Shown piece by piece: positions 1-12,895 of a DNA stretch of 64,000 bases (the first letter of the stretch is position 1; each line of letters starts with the position of its first letter). The notes beneath the pieces are model-generated. The model ran no database searches, had not been told where the DNA came from, and worked only from the letters and a program-made list of their open reading frames with translations. Source of the stretch: Carnegiea gigantea. Taxonomy: Eukaryota > Streptophyta > Magnoliopsida > Caryophyllales > Cactaceae. A program made the translations under genes and the position numbers. The stretch lies in assembly GCA_029747015.1 (NCBI GenBank), contig JAKOGI010000079.1, forward strand, positions 1,047,001-1,111,000, written 5' to 3'.

Positions 1-109
1 TTACCAGTCATTGTTCATTATACTTCTTCAAACAACCTTGGTTGTGTAGATTTGCATCATATTGTAGATTGATTTCGGATTTGTTTGCTACAAGTTCATG
101 GACAAAGAT

Positions 110-142
<33 letters not shown>

Positions 143-1819
143 CGATTTTGTTAATCTGGAGAATTAGATGTTGATGTTTGATTCCTGAGAAAAATGGCAG
201 GAAATGTGCCAGTTAGTTATATACTTATATTCTTCTTGGACTCAACAAATTTCATAGCCGAATGAGTAGATGAATCGCAGGAAAGTGAAGGAGATTTAGA
301 GCTAGCTAAGTGGATTCAGAGAATTCAGTACTATCATGGCATACGAGAGCTTGGTACTCCAGAGTTGGCTGTGATTTGACTGCTTCCATGCATGAATTTG
401 ACAATGGCAACTAGAAAAAGCTTCTTTTCTCAAAAATGGGTTTGATTTTCCTGGCGCCTGTACAATAATTGCAGTAGTTGGCAATAACTATTAGGAGCAA
501 AAACCATTAAGTTTTTGACTCTATGGTCTAATCTCATGTTTCTGAAACTCTCTGTTTGTGATTCATTGCTATTAGCCCCTAATCTTCTTGGAATTTTAAA
601 TTTGAATAATGTTGTGGAGGAAAATAGGTAGAAGAGGTGCCTATGCCTATTGTTGTCATCTTGTGCTAGTTGTAATCAACAATGCTGGTTGTCCATAGGC
701 TAGTATGCTGTATGGACCACAGATTTTTCTTGCTTCAGGTCAATTGTGTTATTGTCTATGTAGTGATGGTATTTGTCTCCTTTCATCCACACCAGATCAA
801 GCTAAAAACCTTTTTCACCAATCAAAGCTGGAGAACTATCAAGATGACCTGTTCAAAATAGCCAACTACCAGCTTTATGTTGAGAGATTTTCCACAAATT
901 TGCATTTGCACGGTGGGAGTTAGGTCAGGGTTGAAGGTTTTGAGCTTTGTTCGACAGACCAACATGGTGATGATGTGGATACAGCAGGTACGGTAAGGAA
1001 CTAGGTTTTGGTAACTGATGTTGTCTTTCACTAAGAATTAGGATTGCAGCTTTCTCTTCCACTGCAACAAAAGAATGAAGTAACTGTGAATTTGTGCTAC
1101 ACATCCAAAGAACAGGAAAACAGATTGTCACTTTGAAATACCAATTTTATAAATGTGGTGACTTTGTGTTTTAATCTTGAAATCAACTTTGTCTGTGAGG
1201 CTGTTTCAGTTCAAGCTGCCTTGGACACTTACCTAATGATTGATTCTCAATTTCAGTGTCAAGGAAATTTTTATCGCCATAATTCTTCTTGTTTGCAGTT
1301 TCCAGATAATATTTCTGGCAAGAAACAGGTCTTGGGTGAGACTAGCTTACATGAGAGATTGAGGGATATGCTTTGATACCATGTTGATCACTAAAAGTTA
1401 TTGGGGTTGACTTTTATTTGAAGGTTAAAAGTCGCGCCAAATGATTTGATAGTCACCCCTATAACAAAAGTGATCGCAAATGCCGATTAGTTTCTTAAAA
1501 AAAATTGTAAAGATCACCCTAAACATGCCCTTCTCACCATATCTGTTGGGGGAGATGGTTTCTCCCGTTTTCTTCCCTTTGTTTTTCTGAGTTGTCAAGC
1601 TATGGAGAGTTTTTGTAAAGTAAAAAAAATGCTTATCTTTAAGTTGTTTCTTTCATTTGTCTTTTTTTTAATAAAATTTATAATGCTTTTGCAGTGGACA
1701 GCTGAAGTAGAGACTTGAGCAATAGTGAAACACCTCCAGAAGAGAAGCTGATAATTGCTGGACATCTTCAATTGATCTTACGGTAAATGTAGTAAAGGTT
1801 GTCTGGAAATCTGTGTTCT
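1..1819 (+). other. Upstream/leader region of the DUF3527 gene
   Basis: No protein-coding gene is supported here; the short open frames have no recognisable similarity. A (AG)n tract near the left end and a splice-acceptor-like site (polypyrimidine followed by TTTTGCAG, ending about 1695) suggest that the DUF3527 transcript has a non-coding 5' exon and a leader intron. The transcription start itself cannot be placed. Confidence 0.4.
113..140. repeat. (AG)14 microsatellite
   Basis: A perfect AG dinucleotide run of 28 bases. GA/CT tracts are common in plant 5' leaders and promoters, which fits its place upstream of the DUF3527 gene, but a regulatory role is only inference. Confidence 0.95.
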
Positions 1820-4800
1820 ATGGAACATCGTACTGATCTGATATATAGCTCTCGGGATCAGAAATATGTGGCTTCTGGAAAGAGAACTGCTCCTTCTCAT
1901 TCTCGTCAGGGTGCAAAGTTACGAGATATGTTGATTTCGGACAATCACAATTTGTCTGATACTGATTTCCATCATGAAATTGCAAGCAGTCAGGATGGTA
2001 CTGTCCCTAAACATGTATGCAGTCAGCAATGTCAGGTCTTACAGAAATTGACCCCTAAAGAGGACGAGCTAGTGAGATACATGTCAAATTTGCCCAGTTT
2101 CTTGGAGAAAGGGAAGAATGTGCAGGAGAAAGCCCTGAATGTTGGTGTTCTGGACTGGAAGCGTCTGGAAAAATGGCAACATAGTCAAAAACAAATGCAT
2201 GATAAGCATAAGGGGTGTTCACCATCTAGTAGTAACACCTCACTTTTTTCAACGGATGGCTCCTCAACACATTCTAGTAGGGGCCCGAGCTGCTCCCCAG
2301 CTGAACAAAGAATGCACCATCTCTCACTGCAGTCTCCTCTTGAAGCATCCCCAAATGAAGCTAAATCTTCTTCTGGTGGAGGTCACAGCTGCTCCCCAGT
2401 ATGTCAAAAAACACAAAATCATGTGCTTCGATCTCATCCCCAGAAGGAATATGATGGGGGAGAAAAGTGTCAAGACATTGGCTTTTTCAGAAGGAATGCT
2501 GGCAAGTTCCAGGATTCAAGCAGTAGCTCAGCTTACAATTTAAGTAGGCAACAAAAGGTTTTGGGACCACTGCAACAGTGCGAAAGGTCAGCATATGACT
2601 TGAAATCTCTCTCAGATATGGACCAGCAGCCTTCCTTCGATAAGTTTGAGGTGGCAGGGAAACCTAACACTGAAAGAAATCAATCTACAAAACAACCTCT
2701 GAGGTCTCAAAAAACTAAATTGAATGCTGCTGATCAATATTGCGCTGGTAGAGAGGAATCAGGGGTTGTCATTACGCCAAGAGATCAATCGGAAACTAGC
2801 TGCTCTGGTGTAACTACCTCATCTCATTTTTCTGGGAATAGTCGGCTTTCGGTAGAGCCAGGGCCAAACAACATTTCAGGGAGAAGCAGTTTTGGCGATC
2901 TATTACCTTCTAAAGTTGATAGCTGCGGTTGCTCAGCTGGATTTAGTTCTGAAGATCTCGAAGGCGTCATAAGCTCATCACAAGCATCAAAAACACCTCT
3001 TCAAATTACGGATGATTTTCATGATACGTCCAGGATTAGCACACAGACCGTCAAAGGTCCCTCTCAAGCATCTCACATGTTTTCATTCCCTGCTAGGATG
3101 CTGGGCAGCGCATCCAGAAGCATAATGACAGAGGAGAAGAAGCCAGTTGCTGGGCTTCGAAATGTGACTGCGGCCAAGCCTTCTGATGAGTTGGACGTGA
3201 GAAAAAGTTCAGATTCCATTTTAAAAGGCAGAAACCCGTCACCAATTCGTAGATTAAGTTTTGCCATGGGTAAAGTGATAAAGAATGCTGGCTCCAGAGA
3301 TAATTCACCAGTTCGTAGGTCAAGTTCAAAGGATTGTACTGCGACTACTGCCAAATCTGGATCTGAGGGGGCTACTGCATCTGTGCCAATTGATAATCCA
3401 TCCAGTGACAAGTCTTTTGCTAATAATAACAGAGGTAGATCTAGTCCTCTAAGAAGGTTGCTTGATCCCTTTCTGAAGTCCACGGATTCAAATAATGGTG
3501 AACCATCTAAGAAACATTCATCTCCAGCTGTTGGTACTAGGAAGTCATGCAGTGATGGGGTAGATTCTTGCAAGTCTGTGAAAGTAAAGTCTAGATCTGC
3601 TGGTGGTAGCATGACAACTGTTACTGATCTTCATCACAATTCACAGAGTGAAATGTTGTCACTGCAAGCCCTTCTGCAGGTGTCCTTTAAAAATGGATTT
3701 CCTTTGTTTACTTTCGCGATTGACAATGAAAGTGACATTCTAGCGGCTACTGTACGGAATTCATTTGTTCCGGCAAAAGGTCATCGCAACTGGACTTACA
3801 CTTTCTTTACAGTCCGGGAAATGAAGAGAAAGAGTGGAATCTGGCTGAATAAAAATGACGGCCCTGGCTTTGTACCAAATGTTGTAGCACAAATGAAAGT
3901 AACAGATTTTCAGGATTCTCCACTGAGTAATCATGAGACTGCAGATTTCCATATCACCAGGGAATTTGATTTGTTCGCAGTGGATGGTGGGGATGAAGAC
4001 GGGCATCCTACTGACTTCCATCCAACTAATGAGCTAGCGGCCATTGTTGTCAAGCTTCCAAAAATTTCCTGCGAAAACCATAGGTTAGATGACCTGCTTA
4101 GCTATAACTGGCTGTCTTCACACTCATGTTTTACAGAAAGCATGCAGGAGACGAGATCCTGTGCTGACTTTGATGATGATTCACAGAATCCTCATTTTCC
4201 TAGATGTTCGAACTTCAGTACAACAGTCATACTTCCAGATGGAGTTCATACGGTTCCTAGTAAAGGAGAAATATCGACCCTTCTCCATAGATGGATGTCT
4301 GGTGGATTATGTGATTGCGGTGGATGGGATCTGGGTTGTCAGCTGCTCATTTATACCAACAAAAGAGAATATGAAAGGAAAACGGGTTCTTCTGTTGCCT
4401 GTCCAAGTGAGAATATGTTTCAGCTTTTCTCTCAGGTAACTACGTCCCTAATCCCTATGCAACCCCGTCCCCCTCCTATTCTTCTCAGTGTTAAGCCTGC
4501 TGTTCGATCATAAGACACTGCTGAGCATTTTCTTTGAACCTTGCATCACAGATGGGTCAAGATAACCAACCGATATTGAGCTTGGCGCCATTTAAAGAGA
4601 GAATATACTCAGTAGAATTCAATTCATCGCTGTCGCTTCTGCAGGCATTCGCCATATGTATATCATTTTTAGATCGTAAAAGGCCAGCAGAGCTCTCAGA
4701 ACCGTTCTACGTTGCTGAGAAGATTACTAATGGGGTAGGTGTTTTCGAGGTGCCGAGTATAATGAAGACACTAAATCATCAAGTCGATGTTCCTGCAAGA

Positions 4801-4842
4801 TATGCCTCATATCCACCCCATTCTCCCGTTGGGAGAGTGTAG
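1820..4842 (+). CDS. DUF3527 domain protein (function unknown)
   Basis: Two coding exons: 1820-4435 and 4552-4842. The 116-base intron (GTAACT..ATCACAG) falls between codons, and the product is 968 residues. The first in-frame ATG is at 1820; the frame stays open a little further upstream without another ATG. Residues 1-600 are low-complexity and Ser-rich, with basic phospho-site-like blocks: SPIRRLSFAMGK near residue 473 and RSSPLRRLLDPFLK near 538. The latter is a signature of this plant family. The conserved DUF3527 region runs from about 615 (LQALLQVSFKNGFPLFTF) through CDCGGWDLGCQLLIY (about 831) to the end. Reading on through the intron would give a false C-terminus, so the spliced model is preferred. 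No membrane segment or catalytic motif is visible. The family is plant-specific and its biochemical role is unknown to me. Confidence 0.9.
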
Positions 4843-5489
4843 TCTTTTTGTTTATAATCTCATCACCTTTCAATTTTCTATATGCAGTCAATCTAAATTC
4901 TAAAGCCATAGCTACTGTAATTAGTATGTTCCCCCCCCCCCCTGTTACCCTTTTGATTTTTGCTTTCTTTTAGTTTGTTTTCTTGATGTAAAAGGGAAGA
5001 GCTAATTAGTAGTATCTGAGGTTGATCTGTACTGAAGAAAGAAAAGCTTATCTAGAATAATGTTAAGTGTGGATGTTAGAGAGGGATATTAATATTATGT
5101 TAGAATAATGAAAATTTTGTGGAATCACATAGAGATTCTGTGGTTTACCTATTTTGCCAAAATGGTTGGTTCTTAGAAAATGATGCTGATGGGGTCCCCT
5201 GTTTTTCTGCTGGCTACTACTTTCTGGTACCAGGGAAAGTGGCAGTCTGGCGTGTCTTGGACCTTTGGTCTTTTACCGGGCACATGTTTACAAGATAAGG
5301 GGTTACCCACCCGTACTACATTCCCATCCCTCATCCCTTCCCTTGACTTGGAAAATTCTAAATTAACACGATAATATGATATGAATTTAACTGAAACTAC
5401 TGAGAAAATTATCAATAATATGTCACGATTTAATTTTTGGTTCAAGTCGACATGATTTAATCATCTAGTATGGAAACTTATTATATAGC
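4843..5489 (+). other. 3' flank of the DUF3527 gene
   Basis: AT-rich 3' untranslated and intergenic sequence with a run of 12 C at 4931-4942. No open frame with recognisable similarity and no RNA gene were seen. Confidence 0.5.
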
Positions 5490-5866
5490 TTGTTGGGCAT
5501 AAATAATCTGAACTTTCGAAGCATTAGATGAGAAGAATCCGAACTTTTAAAATAGCTATAATTGCTCCGAACTTAGGATATTTATTTTTAGTAGTCTACT
5601 GGTCATTTTAGATTATGTTTTTCAGACAATTTCAAACGATATTATCATAAAACAACACAAATGTATGACACTTAAGTTATTTACATTCAATATAAAGTTC
5701 AATTTGCCTAAAAATAGAATTTAAAGTGACTCATGACATATTTAAAATAAATACCTTCAAAGTTTAGAGTATTGAGAGCCATTTTTGAAGTTCGGATTAT
5801 TTCTAATCAAATACACCCGTGAAGTTCTTATAATTTACGGCCAATAACCCTATTATTTGTTGATTT
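5490..5866. mobile_element. Foldback MITE with long inverted repeats
   Basis: The two halves are imperfect inverted copies of each other over more than 100 bases. The block GAATCCGAACTTTTAAAATA near 5539 matches the reverse complement of the block around 5780-5800 (GAAGTTCGGATTATTT), and the outer ends GGGCATAAAT and ATTTACGGCC also pair. There is no coding capacity. Exact termini and target duplication are unclear, so the superfamily is not assigned. It lies about 600 bases upstream of the RPAC2 leader. Confidence 0.6.
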
Positions 5867-6479
5867 GGGGTAAAATTAAATTGTTTTTCATAGAGACACA
5901 GAATTTACATGATTATGAAATAAAATCAACCTAAATCAATTTATTTCCTCCCCTCCCCCCACCCAAATCATGGAGTTTTGTCTTTCGTGAGTATTTATCG
6001 TATGTTATATTTGGGGTAAAATTAAGTTTTGCCTTTCTAATCAATTCCTTCAAACTGATCTTTCTAAAATGTAGTGGGAAACAGTAAGAAAGGATGAGAA
6101 ACGATTATTGATTAACCAAAATAATAGGCCCTCAGAGGGATGACATGTTATTATACACTCACGAGGTACATGCTTTTAATATCACATGTATACTTTTTTA
6201 TGTTTGTATTTATCATATGTTGAATTTTTTTTCTTTCGTGACTCTTGAAAATATGTCTTTGTCGGTGCACGATATAAGAATTGAGGAGCGAGGTATTCAA
6301 CTCCATGACTTATTAAGAGGTTTTTTTCCAATAACTCATAGTAATTATACTCAAAGAAATTATATTTATTTATAAAACTAATCTCACTAAGATGCTAATC
6401 AATGTAGATTAATTTGACACTTATTTTTCTTGAATAACTTTAAAAAAAAAAATCAATGAGGAGATCTATCCCTTAAACA

Positions 6480-7390
6480 TCCAGATTAACAAAACCTCAA
6501 AGCTTTTCTTCCTCCTCGAATCCCTCGCGCTAGCGGCTCTCTCTCTCCTCTCGACGCTTGGTCTCCGCCGTCCGATTCTGGTTCCGGCGCCGGCCGGTTT
6601 GTCGCCAGGTGCTGTCAAGGTAATATGCTCGATCTCTCTTTGCTTCTCGATTTCTACTTTCTCACTCTCATCTCTCAGCGGCTCAACCTCAGGGCTCAGG
6701 GCTTTGAGTTTTCGGGGTCGCATTGCGCCAGTGTCGCCTTTTTGCTTGCTGTTGCTGCTGGGTACTGGGACTGGGCAGAAGACTCTGCCTGCTGCTACTG
6801 GTTGTTGTGCTTGCTTGCTCAGGTGCTAGCCTTGCTTCCAAGCTTTTCAATTAACTTTGCTTGCTTGATTAATTGTTAATTTAGATTAAGTTTGAAATTT
6901 TAATTAACTTTGCCTGGTTCAATTGGTAAGTTCATGTTTGAACTTTGGGTTGTGAAATGTGAACTTGTTCTTGCAATTTCCAAATTGTGATTCTCTGTGC
7001 TTGTGAATGAGAAAACCCATGAAAATATGTAATTACTTTACTTGTAGGAAAGCATGGATTCTGGTTTATGTTGTATTTTTAGAGCTATTTTAAGAGCTTT
7101 TAGTAGTTTGACGTGTTGCATATAGCCGATTACATCCCCAAAAAAATAAAAAATCCATGTTTCGCTGGGTTATGCAGGTATACAGTAAATCAGTTCATCC
7201 GGTCCAACCCTGGTCCAGCTGGTTGCCCATTGACCCACTTGGCTGACTGGTTCGATTAACATTGGTTACGAGCTTGAAGAAATTCTCCGAAAATTCTGTT
7301 TCGCAGTATATTTTTTTATATTTTTTTTAGAGGAATTAGCTGGACCAATTGACCCTTTGGATTTTGCAGGGAGAGGAAGAGGCTTAAGCA
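6480..7390 (+). promoter_or_regulatory. RPAC2 5' UTR with leader intron
   Basis: A CT-rich, relatively GC-rich leader (about 6490-6619) ends at CTGTCAAG|GTAATATG. The acceptor TTTTGCAG|GGAGAGG ends at 7369, leaving 21 untranslated bases before the RPAC2 ATG. Leader introns near the start codon are common in plant housekeeping genes and often raise expression. The transcription start is not determined. Confidence 0.6.
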
Positions 7391-10300
7391 ATGGAGCACG
7401 GTTCGTATAAGAATCCAAGTGCATCAACATTCTCAATAACTGAGGAGGATCATACCCTTGCTAACTCCCTCAGATTGGTCCTCAATAAAGAGTATGTCCT
7501 CTTCTTTAATCTGTTTATGATTCATGATTTTGTCTTTGTTTTTCCTTCTACTTTCGTTTCCTAGCTTCCTGTTCATATATGCCATGTTCTAGTTTTCTGC
7601 ACTAAGAAAAGTTTAGTTTCCCTAATTGAAAACTTGTTATTGCAGTTCCCTTTTTTTTGCTTTTATTTTTGTTTCCTGGTTTGGTTCTACTTATTATTTC
7701 AAGATGAGAGTGTAACACTATATGGATATCATGGGGGGACATAGGAGGAAGGTTAGTGGAGGGGAAGAGAATGGGAGTGAGGGGAAGGAAAGAATGTGAA
7801 TTTAATTATGTTGGGAAGGGGATAGAGAAACATTGGGTAAACTTATTAAGAATCTTCCAACTAGTTTAACCGAATATGGCGTTAACCAAATGCTGAGCTA
7901 AAGGGCGTGAATGGGAGTGAAATGCCGCCTTTCGCCTCTACTCAATCTTCACAACATGGTTAACGTGAGTTAGACAACTTATCTTCTTGTTCCTTCCTCA
8001 TCTCTGTCCTTAGTCCCAACGTGCTATGAAGGGTTTACAATGTACCCTGGTTTCATATGGACTTTCTGATTGTTGATTGTCATTTTCTTTGAAAAAAGGA
8101 TTCTGGCTAGCTAAAAACATTTTTCTTTTATCCCAAATCTATTTTACTTGTTACTTTAGTATCTCGGGCAACAAAAGATCTTTATCTATCATATAGACTT
8201 TTGGATTTTAGTTATCCATTTGTAACATTGTAGTAAAGAGTTGTTCTAGAATAAAATGCGCTCAAGATTATCCTGTAAGTTGCCATGCATCTGTTGAAAG
8301 ATGCTCTTTCCAAATTATTTTTTTCATTCTTATAGTTAATTATGCTTTGCTGTTATCTTGCAGTCCAAGGGTAATGTCCTGTGGGTACAGCATCCCCCAT
8401 CCTTCAGAAGCCCGTGTCAATATTTCTGTGCAGACAACAGGTACGTATAGAATCATTCTGTTGATTTGTTTGTTCTGTGTAGCTTACTCTATGGAGTCAT
8501 TGTTTTTATTGTGTTATATATGAGTTTGTGGAGTAGAATTTGCGACAGCCTGAGGTACTTCATGTTTAGCTTAATTCATGGGATGCTTGACCTCTTGTGC
8601 ACTAATGTAATGCTTTCCTTCTGTCTTTCATCCTGTGCCCCCCCTTGGTCCTAGCACCATAGAAGGAAACAATAAGGGTTCCCGGAATGTCAGAAGGAAT
8701 TACATTGGGGCATTTTATTCTTTGTTATTTTCGCCTAGGGAAGGGAAGTGCAGAAAGGGAAAAGAACAAAAATGCTCCCCAAAATGTACGAATGAATTTG
8801 ATTGGGGCATTTTATTCTTTGTTGATCTTTAGCATCTTTGCTTTCAATATGGCTGGGGATCATGTGAACCCTAATTCAATAACATCTTAGAAGTTGGTTG
8901 AAGTGGGTTGAGGTCGATTGAGGTTGGTTGAAGTGGGTTGAGGTTGATATTTTTTTTTTTTAGGTGGGTCGAAGTTGGTTGAAGTGGATTGAAGTAGGTT
9001 GAAGTGGGTTGAGGTTGATAAATCCAGAAGGACCTACGAAAAAAACAGGGCCTAAAACTTCAAATTTTTTGATCCAAATTTCCTCTAAAAAATAACTGAA
9101 GGTAAGAATCTATCTTCATCTCTTTAGAACCACTATTGCCCTTGGGATAAAGCCATAACAAAACACCCATCAATCTCAACAGGGAAGGCATGATGCTTAT
9201 TCAACACAATTCTCTCCATATCAAAAAAAAAAAAAAAAAAAAAAACACATAGTTCTCATGTATCACGGTATCGCCCATCAATCTCAAACCGCCAAGCAAA
9301 AATGCATGAAAATCGACAACAATCCCAGTAAACAGAACTTTAGAAGAGGGAAAAACAATACAATTAATTCCATTACAAAACCATTTTCATAATTCAAAGA
9401 ACAACAAAAAAAACCATCCTTGAAAATGAATAATTTAAGATTGAATTCAAACCTGCAAGTAGATAAAGTAGCAGGGCCTCGCATAAGTTTCCATAACCTA
9501 GCAAATTGGATCATGATGGTCCAAAGCTCAATAAAAGGCTGGTTGGTCACTTGATTTGAAAGACTTGCAATGCCTACTGTTTGCGTACACCAGAGCACAT
9601 CTTAGTGACACCTTCATTGGAACCCAAACTTGGAGTTTCTGGTTTTGAGGCATCTTAAGGATTATCCCATGACTTAGAAGCAATCCTTGCCAAAGACATG
9701 GAATCCACAATTAGTGTCCCCACCTCCCTCCCCAGTGAAAGCCCTATTGAATTACTTATTTGGACTCTGAAAGCCTTGATGATTCTTCACTAACATTTCT
9801 GGGCCAAAGCCTGTATTTGACAGCTTCAGAGGTCTCTGAGCTCTAATATGTAGCTTATGGTCTACTGGGGGAGGCCTGGTGAATGATGAGCTGGCTGAAG
9901 CTTGCGCCATGCTAGCCTTTTCACTAGTGAGATTATACATAGTCCTTGGGAATCATGGGCCAAAATGTTGCTCCTGACTCTTGATAATGCCTCCCCCTCC
10001 CCCCCAAACCAGCCCCAAACAACCTCGACTGTAGCTCAGGGCTTAAAATTTTTTTGTTCACTTGGCTTTTCTGTCAAAGTCTTATCTGTTGGGTTCCTTT
10101 GTCTTCAACTGAGGTCAAAAAGAAAAAAGTTGCTTGTATCAAGGACCATTAAGCTCATGGGATTGGAGCCTATGGCTCAAGGGTAGATTTTGTAGCTCAG
10201 TATCTAGTCTGGTAACATTCCTTACTATAGCTTCATCACTTTACTCGTCCACTGTTCATGCGTTTGCATATATATAGCCTTCCTTCAGAACTTTCAATGC

Positions 10301-11307
10301 TCCCATCCCAGTTATTTGGTTATTACATTTTCTTCATCTTATAAGTTTAGTGCCTGCATGATAAAATTCAAGATATGCATCAAGTGCTTCTAAAAGTCTC
10401 ATTAGGCATTCTGTACATTTGGATTTTTCTTTTCACCGTCATAATTTCGTCTTAGTTTATGACTATTTTCTGATGTGAAAACTTTTAGAGATGGGGCTTG
10501 TTTTCTAACCTTAGAATTTAGTAGGACTACATGCTGTACATGCCGTGGAAATGTGGATTTCCTGTTCGTTGTTTATGCGTTTTACCCAACTCTTAGAGGA
10601 GGGAAACCTTTTTCTTCATGGTAGTCCCCCCTTCCCCCGCTGGGGACCTTATCCAGAGCTGCTAGGAGGCGGCCTTGCAGACTAACAGGTGGCAGGGGAA
10701 CCAGGAATGGTAGTTTACTGTTAGCAACCCATATAAATATAATATATTATGCTCTTTCCAGGACATGTACCTAGGAGGCAGAGATGGGACCTCCAGGAGG
10801 TACCGAGATACCTGGTAGGACAAATCCACTGGGGACTGGCGAGTACTTGGTGTTCTTGCTGCAATGCTTCTACTTTTCATTGACAATGTATGTGTGTGTG
10901 ATGAGGTTTGCTTCACCTTGAAAGTCTCATTGGACCCAAAATATATTCACATTTTGTGCTCTAGCTTTGTTTGACATGTCTCTCTCTTATTAATTTATTA
11001 GCCTCTTTTAATTATGCCAAAACTACTAGTGCCTTGTTATTCGAGAGTGAATTCACATACAGCATCTGAGATACAGTCTGATACTCATTATTTATGTCAC
11101 GGCTTGCTCTCCTTTTTCTGCGTTAGTTTAATGAATCTTCCTTGATTGTCTTCTTGCTTTGAATTTGCAGGTGATCCGGCTAGTGAGGTTCTAAAGGATA
11201 GTTGTCAGAATTTGATTTACATGTGTGAGCATGTGAGAAAGACATTTGATGATGCAGTAGCCAAGTTCAAGAGCAAACCCAAGGATTCCATGGATATTAG
11301 TCCATAA
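7391..11307 (+). CDS. RPAC2: RNA polymerases I and III subunit RPAC2 (AC19)
   Basis: Three exons, 7391-7491, 8364-8440 and 11171-11307, give 104 residues. Introns are GTATGT..TTGCAG (872 bases) and GTACGT..TTTGCAG (2730 bases), with phases 2 and 1, and both junctions restore a single frame. The product is an Rpb11/RpoA-like dimerisation domain: the diagnostic EEDHTLANSLR lies near residues 18-28, SCGYSIPHPSE near 39-49, and a C-terminal helix (VLKDSCQNLIYMCEHVRKTF) runs from about 66. AC19 pairs with AC40 to start assembly of polymerases I and III in the nucleus. The start follows a leader intron and is the only in-frame ATG ahead of the conserved domain. No frameshift or stop was found. Intron 2 holds a minisatellite and unrecognised TE-like sequence. 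Confidence 0.95.
8890..9022. repeat. Degenerate GAAGTGGGTT minisatellite in RPAC2 intron 2
   Basis: About a dozen imperfect copies of a 9-10 base unit of the type GGTTGAAGTG / GGTTGAGGTT, interrupted by a T-run near 8950. It is intronic and purine-rich on the plus strand. Confidence 0.75.
9030..11160. other. RPAC2 intron 2 filler, no gene recognised
   Basis: Contains an A-run at about 9226-9245 and minus-strand open frames near 9284-9940 without convincing similarity. They faintly recall a retrotransposon gag N-terminus, but not enough to call. Nothing here interrupts the RPAC2 splice signals. Confidence 0.35.
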
Positions 11308-12311
11308 GTTGCTTGAAAAATTGGCCCAGCATCTTCAACTCGACCATTTTTGAGTCTAGAGGTACCCACAACAACTTAGTATTAGGAAAAGACAGATTGA
11401 AAGCAGCTCTTTCTAATTCAGGGTCATCTAAAATCTCGATTCTTCCTTGCTACTAGATTTTTGTTTGTCCACTGCATGCAAACGTAATTGCAGGTTTCAT
11501 TATTGTCTCCGCTTGGTATGTAGAAGGGATGTGGAGGTTGCTTGTTAATGACAGTTTGTTTACAATTACCGGAGAAAACAACATTCCTTTCTTGTCTCCA
11601 ATTCTCAAAGAGGAATGGGATAGCCTTAACTAGTAGTCCATCCAAAGGTTCCACTTGGTTTCATAGACAGAACAATTATACCAATTAACGACAATAGGGT
11701 TATTGATCTTCGTTTTTTTTTTCTTTTCCCGTTTCTTGGATGTAAAACGGAGGCCAAATGTCGACGGAAGCAACTTTTCAACTCGAATCCTTGAGAACAA
11801 TTTTTAAAGACTTTTTCAGAATTAACTGGCACCTGCATAGGGTTCCTTCTTGTTTTTTGGGTGTTAAATGAGTAAAATGCAAAGATCAATTTAAACAGGA
11901 TTTGAACTTAGGTATCTGAGAACACCCAGGACTTTTTTAGTAGTGCTAACTAACAGTGATACCCATCTGGGTGTTTTTATTGGAGATAATCTAAATAGAT
12001 TTTATATTTGCCCTACCAATGCCTTTTTTTTTGGAATCCATGATGCCAATTAGTCTGCGGCGAATGGGAGACAACCACGTGACAGAAACGTGTGCATAAG
12101 GAAGTCATGGGAGAAATTGCAAGAGCTCCAAATTGTGGACAGCAGATGCCAGAAATCAAGTCAAGCACGATGCAAGGAATTGAAGTACATCAGTTCCCAG
12201 CATCAGGTAGCTTGAGCCTAGCACTCTGGCTTTGGCTCTGCCTCTAATTTCTTTGGTTTTGGTATGTACTTCCAACAGTGCTTGTGAACCCCACTAATCT
12301 TCTTAGGCACA
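11308..12311 (+). other. RPAC2 3' UTR and intergenic sequence
   Basis: Non-coding sequence following the RPAC2 stop. No second gene or RNA is recognised before the hAT-type element. Confidence 0.4.
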
Positions 12312-12319
12312 GGAGCAGG

Positions 12320-12895
12320 TAGGGATGGGCATGGGACGGATTGAGCTATACTCGCACCCATATTCATTTTCAAAAGTCATACCCATACACATACCCATGG
12401 GTTTTGGATGGTTGTACCTATGCCTATAACCATCGGATTTTTTGGATTTACGGGTTTTATTCGGGTATATATAGAGTGCGCAAAGTGTCATCCATGTTGA
12501 ACCCATATTTGCATACACGATATATTGGATTAGCAATTTCAAGCGACGCTACTAAAATTTATGTCGGATAAACTCACGGAAGCTAAAAATAAAAAAAATT
12601 AATTTTTCATTTCTACATAAATAAACACTATACATTTTGAATTTCATGCCAAACATTTATTTTTGAATTTTACCATATTTTGGTCGCCTTTTACTAGCAA
12701 CAATCGGGTACGGATTTTAAGAATTCATACCCATACCCACACCCACACCCACACCCACACCCATACCCATTTTCAAACGAAATACCCATACCCACCCAAT
12801 ACCCAATTTTTTTACAAGTTTTGGTACCCGTTTCTGCTATAAATGGGGCGGGTTCGGATCGGTTTTTTCGGCTTTGCATGCAACTCCCATCCCTC
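12320..12895. mobile_element. Non-autonomous hAT-type element with 8-bp target duplication
   Basis: The 576-base element is flanked on both sides by the identical octamer GGAGCAGG (12312-12319 and 12896-12903). Its left end TAGGGATGGGCATGGG and right end (reverse complement GAGGGATGGGAGTTG) share the inverted core AGGGATGGG. An 8-base duplication plus AGGGATGG-like ends is the hallmark of the hAT superfamily. There is no transposase frame. The interior is rich in CCCATA/CCCACA hexamers, including a near-perfect (CCCACA)n run around 12738-12765, and an inverted GGGT/ACCC arrangement. Confidence 0.75.

Noticed and set aside
1155..1376. 73-codon plus-strand frame upstream of the DUF3527 gene
   Set aside because: No similarity, and the resemblance of its tail (ERLRDML) to the DUF3527 N-terminus (KLRDML) is too short to mean an upstream exon.
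2139..4439. Overlapping frames of 78-179 codons on both strands
   Set aside because: Shadows of the DUF3527 exon in other frames.
4436..4513. Continuation of the DUF3527 frame into a Pro-rich tail with its own stop
   Set aside because: It is intron read-through; splicing GTAACT..ACAG restores the conserved C-terminus in frame.
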